From assembly GCA_039621445.1 (NCBI GenBank), contig CP154955.1, forward strand, positions 22,371,823-22,435,822: DNA of 64,000 nt, in the 5' to 3' direction. Origin of the DNA: Euglena gracilis. Lineage: Eukaryota; Euglenida; Euglenophyceae; Euglenales. A program made the translations under genes and the position numbers. Positions 43,401-52,000 of this stretch are shown piece after piece; within the stretch, counting starts at the first letter, position 1; the number at the start of each line of letters is the position of its first letter. The notes under the pieces were generated by a model. The model saw only the letters and a list, made by a program, of their open reading frames with translations, was not told the DNA's origin and searched no databases.

Positions 43401-45981
43401 GAGGGCCTCCAGGGGTACATTTGGTCTGAAAGACACTTCTGGAAATAATGCACATTTTCTCGAGGTATTTTCGAAAAATCGATTTTTGACCGAAAATTTC
43501 ACCCAGGCAGAGTCGAAACTGGGGGGTTGGCAAATCTTTTCCAGTTTGGACCCCTTCGCAGGTGAATAATTCGTGGCCTGGCAGGGAGTAAAACGGGCGT
43601 GAAACTTGAAATCCAGTCGCTCGCGACTGAAAAAATTCTGGGGACAGAGCCGGGATGATGGTGATAATCCGCCAGTTCCCGAGGGGTGGGTTCGACCCCC
43701 CTTTTGCCCAGGGGTAAGCTTCGCTCTTACCCATAAAAGGGATAAGAGCTTAGCGACCCCCCCAAAACACCCCCCAAATGAGACAGGTGGGGAGGAGCCC
43801 CCCTGGCGCGCACACCAAAGCAGAGGCTGGCACTGCTGCCGCCCTTACTTTTGGTAATGCAACCACCACTGCCACGTGCACCATCTTGAAATATGACAAA
43901 ATGACAAATAGTGGCCTCATATGCGACGGCGGTTCATGCCCCACTCGAATTTTGAGCTTTTGTGTTGTGTTGCTGGGTTGCCGAGCAGCCTGAGGGCAAT
44001 TATCAATTGCGGCCGTGGCGCCCTCGTGGACACCAAGGCACTCATCGAGGGGCTGCGGTCAGGGCACGTTGGCGGCGCAGGGCTGGACGTGTACGAGAAT
44101 GAGTCGGAGTTCTTCTTCAATGACCACTCAGACGATGTGATCGACGACGTCGTGCTCCAACAGCTCCTGCAGTTCAATAACGTCATCCTCACTGCCCGGG
44201 CTGGAGCTTGTCATTTCGAGCAATTTGTTGTGCTTTGAGGTTGAAATTGATGTTTATGCCAAACCCCCGGTCATATTGTGGGCGGTCAAAGAGATGCACA
44301 CACTCAACTGACAATCAAAGCATTTTCGGAAAATTTTTTTAAAGAAAAATGATCTCCATGGCGTGGTGAAATCAGGATTCTTTTCACAGGGAGGGTGGGC
44401 CTTAGGAGGCCTAACTCGCACTTAAGGTTTTCATTTTTAGCTTGCGCTTTCGCGCAAATTTTCGATTTCTTTGAGACCCGGTGGTAGAACCCACCCTTTT
44501 GACCCTCTGGTTCCGCGGAGACCCTCGACGGTGGCGTGTGCATCATTTTCCGATGTTGGGACCTGGGGAACAGGCCCAATTTTGGTGTTTTTCGGCCTGT
44601 GCACCATTTTGAAAAAGGTCCAAAACCCTGGGTTTGACCGCTGGGACACGTGAATTTTCCCCAAAAAGGGCCAAAACCCCCGTTGCGAGTCCCTTGTTTT
44701 TGAAGCCTTGACTGTGTTCCCCGGATGGTGCCACACAGGCTGGGTGACAATTGGCCGTTTTTGTTGCTTTTTTTGGCTCTGTGATGCGTCCGTGAAGAGT
44801 TGGCTGCTGAGGCATCCAGAGGGTGGACTCTACACACACGTCGTGAAAAGTTGGAAAAAACGGCATGTCACAGAGTTGTGATCCCTGGGTGCTTGAAGCG
44901 CGAGGAGTGGTACAGCGGGAACCACCCAGGTGGGGGGGGGGTTGGGGGGATTGAGGGCAAGCCCAGGGACCTGCCCCAACGTCTGGTGAGCAACACCAGG
45001 CCCCACACCGCCGGGAACAGAAGGCAATGTTTATGGACATTTGCGCTTAAGCGCAAATTTTAAGCTTGCGCTTAAGCGCAAGCTAAAACAGAAGCCCCTG
45101 AGTTTGTGGGAGTCCCTCTGATGTGTTATGGTGTGTTGGGGCAGGGATTTTTTTAAGTTTGGACCCCCGGGGGGGAGAGGGGTAGGGTGGGTGGGTCCGC
45201 CGGACCCCCTCCCCCCCCCCGGGGGGGGTCCCCCCGGAGGGGGGTGGGATATACTTTTCGGCCGAAGAATTCTATTTTTAGCACTTTTCGCGATTTTTCG
45301 GCGATTTTTTTGTGGGTCCCCCGGACCCCCCTCCCCCCCCCGGGGGGGGCCAGGGGGTGGGTGGGGGGGACCCCCCCTCCCCCCCGGTCTTAAAAAAACC
45401 CCTGGTTGGGGGCCCCTCTCTGCATGGCCAGTGTGCGGGCTTCGTAAGGAAATATATTGCGCCAAAGCGCAAAACATCATACAAAAAACTAAGAAGTGCA
45501 AACAGGCGGCTGACGTGTAATCTGAATGAACAAGCAGTGCACTATTATGGCATGTCCCTTGCGCTTTGGCGCAATGTATTTCCTTACCAAGCCCGCACAC
45601 TGGCCATGCAGAGAGGGGCCCCCAACACACCGTAACACATCAGAGGGGCTCCCACAAACTCAGGGGCTTCTGTTTTAGCTTGCGCTTACCCCCCCCCCTA
45701 GTCGTACGACCACCCCTCATCTATGACCACCCCCCGGTCACAGGTTGCAGGTCATGGGGGTGTTATGACCACCCCCCCCGGTCACAGGTTGCAAGTTGCG
45801 AAAAAAATTTAACCCCCAAAATAAGTCCCCCCACTGGCCGGTCCGTGCAAAAATCCATGAAATGGACCCCCCAAAATAAGGTTCCCCCTGCCGGCGCGAA
45901 GCGCTGGATTTTTGAAAAACGGGACATTTTGGGGGGGGGGTAAAAAATGCCATTTTGGGACACTTTTCACACGCTTCTACC

Positions 45982-46071
<90 letters not shown>

Positions 46072-49000
46072 CCCCCCCCCCCCCCCCCCCCCCCCCGCCC
46101 CCCCGCCCCCCGCCCCTTATCTATGACCACCCCCCGGTCACAGGTTGCAGGTTATGGGGGTGTTATGACCACCCCCCCCGGTCACAGGTTGCAGGAACCC
46201 GGTCATACGACTAGGGGGGGGGGTAAGTGCAAATTTTTAATTTGCGCTTAAGCGCAAGCTGAATATTTGCGCTTAAGCTCAAATGTCCTTTTTATACAAA
46301 AATCGACCGACACTAACAGATTCAGCAGAGGCGCCGGGCGCGAGCGAGCGAAGCGAGCCGCCCGGCGCCCCTGCTGAATCTGTTAGTGTCGGTCGATTTT
46401 TCTAAAACCTATTTTGTCTGGGCCCGACGCCTGTCTTGAAATTCATTCGACCGAACCGCCTGGACGGAAATATGGTCAAAAAGTGGTTTTTGGCCCATTA
46501 ACGGGCGCCTGAATGGAAATCGACTGACATAAACGGCGCCTGAATGGAAATCGACTGACATAAACGGGCGCCTGAATGGAAATCGACCGACATAAACGGG
46601 CGCCTGAATGGAAATCGACTGACATAAACGGGCGCCTGAATGGAAATCGACTGACATAAACGGTTTCCGATGTCTTGGAAATCGACCAACCTTTTGTTTC
46701 CTTTTTTGAATGCCTTTTTGTTCCGTTTTGGGACATTGTCAGTTTCAGCCTGAAGCCTGTTAATGTCGACCAACCTTTTGCCTTTTTTTTTCGGAATGCT
46801 TTTTTCTTTTTTCAATCTCTATATCAAGAACTGCGTCTTAAACGCAGACTCTGACCTGAGTCTGCGTTTCGAAACGCAGACTCAGGCCGAATAACAGACT
46901 GAGCGTTTCGAAACACAGACTCAACACAGATTTTGACCAAAGCCATGTTGCTATGAACACAGCCTTGGCCCGAAATCCGATGATGGCAATATAATTGCAA
47001 TACAGGCGCCAAGCCCAGAAAATAGGTTTGACATTGCCAAATCACTCCTCACCCGAAAGCTTTTCTTTCAGATGACCAGTGATGACAACTGGTTCAGGAC
47101 AAATTTGCCGAATGCTTTTTCTGAAGATCCAGAAAATAATATTCTTAAATACCGTCCTTCCGTCTGTTCCATCCAAAGTTCAGCCAGCTGTGATCACCTG
47201 GCCACAAAATTTGGTTTTTGTTCTGATCCATAACTCCTCCACAACCCCATAGGACCAAAAATGTCGAAAAAAAGGGAAATCCAAAATGTCCAAAAAGTCC
47301 CTAAAAATTCCCAATCTGACCAGCAACAGATTTCAATGGAATGGAAATCGACCGACATAAACGGGCGCCTGAATGGAAATCGACCGACATAAACGGGCGC
47401 CTGAATGGAAATTGACTGACATAAACGGGCGCCTGAATGGAAATCGACCGACATAAACGGGCGCCTGAATGGAAATCGACCTACATAAACAATTTCAGCC
47501 TGAAATCCGTTAATGTCAGTAGAATTTCAAGACAGGCGTCGGGCCCAGAAAATAGGTTTTAAATGGCAGATGCATTTGAAAGCGTTCGTGCTGTGTGAGA
47601 AGGTGGGTGATATAGGAGAACGATGAGGGGTGTTTGAGCGTGCCAGAAGCTTGGTTGGTGCTTTTGAACTATTCAGGTGCTGGGGAGGGAGTGGCTGTTC
47701 CGATAAGACGAATCGTGGGCAGTAGGCTGTGGAGCCTCACTGACCTTGCACTCAGTGCACAAAGTGGGTTTTTTGGGATGTTGACAGAAAGACCTTTTTT
47801 CGGCTGAACAATGCCCTCCATCTGCCCGGTGGCATGTGGCTGTCTGGCGGGTTGCAAATTACCGAAAAAAGGTGTGACAGCATGTCTTCCCTTCTCCGCC
47901 GTTGTTGATGGACCATTTCGATTTCTCAATTCCATTCGCTCATCCCCAAAGTTGTGTGCCTTCAAACCCTGGGTGAGGAAAGGGGGGTGACGAGCTTCTT
48001 TAAAACACCTTTTCAGCGTCCAAAACTGTTTCCTCGGCTGTGATTCAAGGGGTTTACCTGCTGCCTGTTCTTTTCCAAGCAGAATTTTTCCGACTTTCAA
48101 AAGTCGGCCAAAAAGAAGGGCCCCTCAGGCATGCTTAACTGCGAGGCAAGTGGGAGGAACCTCCGGCACTGGAAGTTGGGTTTACAACGCATAGGACAAG
48201 ACACGTCTGGATATCAAGAAGTTGGTGGTTGTTTTCACAGACCAGGGGGTTGGCTTCCTGTCCCAGGCAAGGCTTCCCTCCACCTTAGCTCTGTCTGCTC
48301 TGGTGATGAGCTGCTTCCAGGACTGCTCTCTCCACCCGCAGTGATAAAAATGAGAAATTGAAATTGATAACTGTTGCGCCATATCGCAAGGGGTAGGCTC
48401 ATGAAGAATGGAAATTTAAGAGTTATATTGCGCCAAAGTGCAAGTAGAAATACACTTTTAAAATTGTAAAAGCAACGTGGCTCTTGCGCCGACGCGCAAT
48501 GTTGACCAATTTTAAGTCAACGTGACTGAGGGTAGGCTTCCGTCCCCCTGTCCTGCATGTTTGTGCTCTATCTCCTCTGGTGTTCTTACTCTACCAGGGC
48601 CGTTCTCTCCCTGCGTTGCGAGATAAGTTTTAAACAGTTATATTTGTGCTTCGGCGCAAGCCATGTTGCTTTTGAAATTTTAAAAATTGTATTTCTACTT
48701 GCGCTTTGGCGCGATATAACTCTTAATTTTTCATTCTTCACGAGCCTACCCCTTGCGCTTTGGCGCAAATGGAAACACATGTTGACTCAAAAGTTGTTAT
48801 CATTGTGCAAGTGCGGCAATGGTCACCCACAATGTTGAATCACAAAAAAGTCAAAAATTTGCGCCAAAGCGCAAATGGTTTTATTTTTTGTAATTTCAAA
48901 TTGCGCTAAAGCGCAAATGAGTGATGGAGTACCCTCGTTTCATCATCCGCCGCTTTGTGTTCATGCACACTGGGACCCGGGAGCGCTGTGCCCATAGACC

Positions 49001-52000
49001 GTGGAGTTCCTAGTCGTTGCTTTCGTCCCCAGGCCCTGGGGTGCAGGGAGACACTATTTTCAGACTGTCCTGAGTCTCCGGCCACGGTGGTCGAAAACCA
49101 AATTTTTTTTGGGATTTGCGCGCCGGCGCAAATTTACAGTCATTTTCAAAGCTAAGTGCGAGTTAGGCCGCCTAAGTGGGCTTTGTGGGGGAATCAGGGT
49201 CAAATTCATCTCTGATCAGACCGTGTCGACCCTGATTTTATAAGTTGAAAACCACACACATTCTTTTTTGTTGAAGCTCACAAAAGGCCTCTCCAACCTC
49301 AAGGCCTGGGTCGATGGAGCAAAAGTCCAAAAATGAAGGACCCGTGGAATTTTCTGAAAACACCAAAGAAAACCTATTTTTTTAGGCACAAAAATGATGG
49401 AAAACCTGTAGACCAGAAAATCATGCAAATTTGAAGCATTTTTGAACATCGAAGCGCCTCTTATTTTCACACCACCCCAAATATGGCTGCATTTCCCATA
49501 ATGTTATGTGCGTTTTGTCTCAAAATGTTTGCACTTGACACCAAAGGCTGGCCCGTTATGTCAAAAAATGTGCGCACATTAAACCAAGAATATATTTGCA
49601 TTTTTACATAAAAAATTGCAATTTGATCGGCTATTTGGATGTTTTCATCAGGATTCTTTTAACTCTGAAATCCAGGGCTGAACCTGGGGGGGGGCCAGGG
49701 ATGGATGGGAAGCCCTTCGGTATTGAGGTAGGTGGTAGGGGGGGGTCCGGACCACCCCCCCCCTGGGGGGGTAAGGTGGTAGGGGGGGGGTCCGGACCAC
49801 CCCCCCCCCCCCTAGATGTGGTGAGGGGGGGTCCGGACCCCCCCACCCCCCCCCTCCATGACAGGTGCCAAAAATAGCAGAAAATTTTCTTCCGGCGCTG
49901 CGCGCCGGAAAATGAGCAAAAAACACCCCTTTTGCTGACTTTTGGCCATATTGCTCATTTTTTGATGTGTTGGTGTTTCCCCCCAAAAACATGTTCAAAA
50001 AAATTCAAAAAATGAGCATTTTTGGATCGATTTTCAAAGAAAAATCAGGGTTTTTTGACCGATTCCGACCCAATTTCCGGCCCTTTGCCCGTCCATGAAA
50101 TCGAAAAATTTTCGGCCCCCCCTCAGTTTCGAGGTAGGAGGGGGGGGTCCGACCCACCCCCCCCCCCCCCCCCGTGTCGGGAGGGGGGGTCCGCCCCACC
50201 CCCCCCCCCCTCAAGGCTTCCCATCCATCCCTGGGGGGGCGGCCGGAGGTCCAAGTACGGTTTTTGGCTCGAAGCGCTCGAAGGATTTTTTTTTTGGGAA
50301 ATGCCTTTTCACGCCTGATTTTTTGGGGGGTCTCCCCAGGGGTCCAACACCGGGCTGGGTGGCTGGGGGGGCCCCGGGGGTGGCTGAAAAAGAAGCCTGG
50401 TTTTCATTTTGCATCACTTTGAAATCAATAATAAAACAACCCCCAAAAATATCACCCCCCCCCCCCAAAGTAAGACCCCTCCTGGTCCGATCAAGCAATA
50501 ATCCAAAAATATGACCCCTCCAAGAAATAAGCCCCCCCCCCCCCCCGATGACGCTGGGGAGGGTGAAATTTTTCTCTGAAATTTGCAAAAAAACCCCCAA
50601 TTTCAGACACAAAAAAATGTTTATATTTCAAAGATTTTTGTATTTTTTTGAAGTGCAAACGCATGGTTATTCACCGTATACCAATTTACGCATGGCACAA
50701 ACCGCCAAGGAAAATTATTTTTTGTGTTTTTGAAAAATAATTTTTTTTCTGGGCTCAGGTCGACCAAGAAGAATGTGGAATAAGACCCCCAAAATATGCC
50801 CCCCCCCCCTGGGGTTTCCAGCAACGGACCCAGAAAATAAGACCCTGTGTCCCATTTTTGGGGGCGCTTATGTCACACAGATTTTTGAAGAATTCTCAGT
50901 CCTGCATTTTTTTTTTAAAAAGGCTGCTTCTTATGCGTGCGCAGGGGCTCAATGTTCAGTTGCCCAATCAAAGTCCAAAGAGGGTTGATGGGATCTACAA
51001 AATAAAGTCAATCATGCACGTGTGGCTTTTCATCAAGCAAAAATAAATGATGAAGCACAAAAAATGAAATGAAATGCAAGAAAAAAATTTTGGGGATTGT
51101 GTTCCAATGTCTTGGGACACATTGCAAGGTTCAAGAGATTCTCTGCCACTACTGGACGCATAAACGTGAAGGCTATGGGCGAAAATGTAAAGGCTTCTGG
51201 CAAACATTTTTACAAACCGTGGGAAAAATTTTAGGTGCTCAGTGCAAATCGTTTGGCGGAGTCCAGGGTTTGATATAAGGAGGGCGTACATCAGGGTTCT
51301 TTTTAGGTCACCTGACCCCCCCCCCCCCCACCCCGGGGGGAGGGGGGTGGGTGGGTGGGTCCAGGCCGGACCCCCCCCCCGGGGGGGGGGGTCCCGCGCC
51401 GGAGGCACTGGGTATACCTTTAGGTACCTAGGTATACCTTTTCGGCGCGAAGCGCCGAAAATTTTTGAAAATTGCCTTTAACGGGCCCGATTTTGGGGGG
51501 GTCCCTGCCCCCCCCCGGGTGGGGTCCTGCGCCACCCTGGGTGGGTGGGGGGGGGGTGCCCGCCCCTCCCCCCCCCGGGGGTCTTAAAAAGAAGCCTGGC
51601 GTACATGGTTTAGGTGGGGGGGGTCCCCCCCCCCTCCTGGCCCGCAGGGGGGTCCGGACCCCCCCCCCACCTGCCAGGGGGGTCCAGACCGACCCTGGGG
51701 GGGGGTACCCGAGACCCCCTCCCAAAAAGGGTCAATCTTTTCCTCCGGCGCTTCGCGGCAAATTTTTTTTTGCATTTTTGGCAAATTTTTGCCCAAAAAG
51801 TGCCCAAAATGGCACTTTTGGTCGTTTTGGGGGGTCAAAAATTTTCGGTCACCCGGACCGCGCCACTGTTTAGGTGGGGGGGTGTCCCCCCCCACCCCCC
51901 CCTCCTGGCCCGCAGGGGGGGGGGGTCCGGACCCCCGGGGGGGCAGGGCGTGGATGGGTTTTCAAATAAAGTGGATAGGTGGGATTGGGCCCAGGACAAA

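Larger units (their letters stand above)
41630..43775. repeat. Inverted repeat copies (about 260 bp) on both sides of exon 7
   Basis: GAGCTCTTATCCCTTTATGG, GTAAGAGCGAAGCTTACCCC, CGGATTATCACCATGATCCC and AGTCGCGAGCGACTGGAT at about 41630-41815 recur inverted at about 43600-43760. A third, diverged, direct copy lies at 37065-37290. The transcript could fold around exon 7. Confidence 0.7.

Noticed and set aside
42806-43993. Exon 7/8 junction within the shared CTGAG
   Set aside because: It would insert Arg-Ala into the strictly spaced GVxIINxxRG segment; the CAG/CTG rule gives the exact family spacing instead.
47669-48100. Minus-strand gene of 143 codons inside intron 8
   Set aside because: Balanced composition but no recognisable family, no splice or start context; left unassigned.
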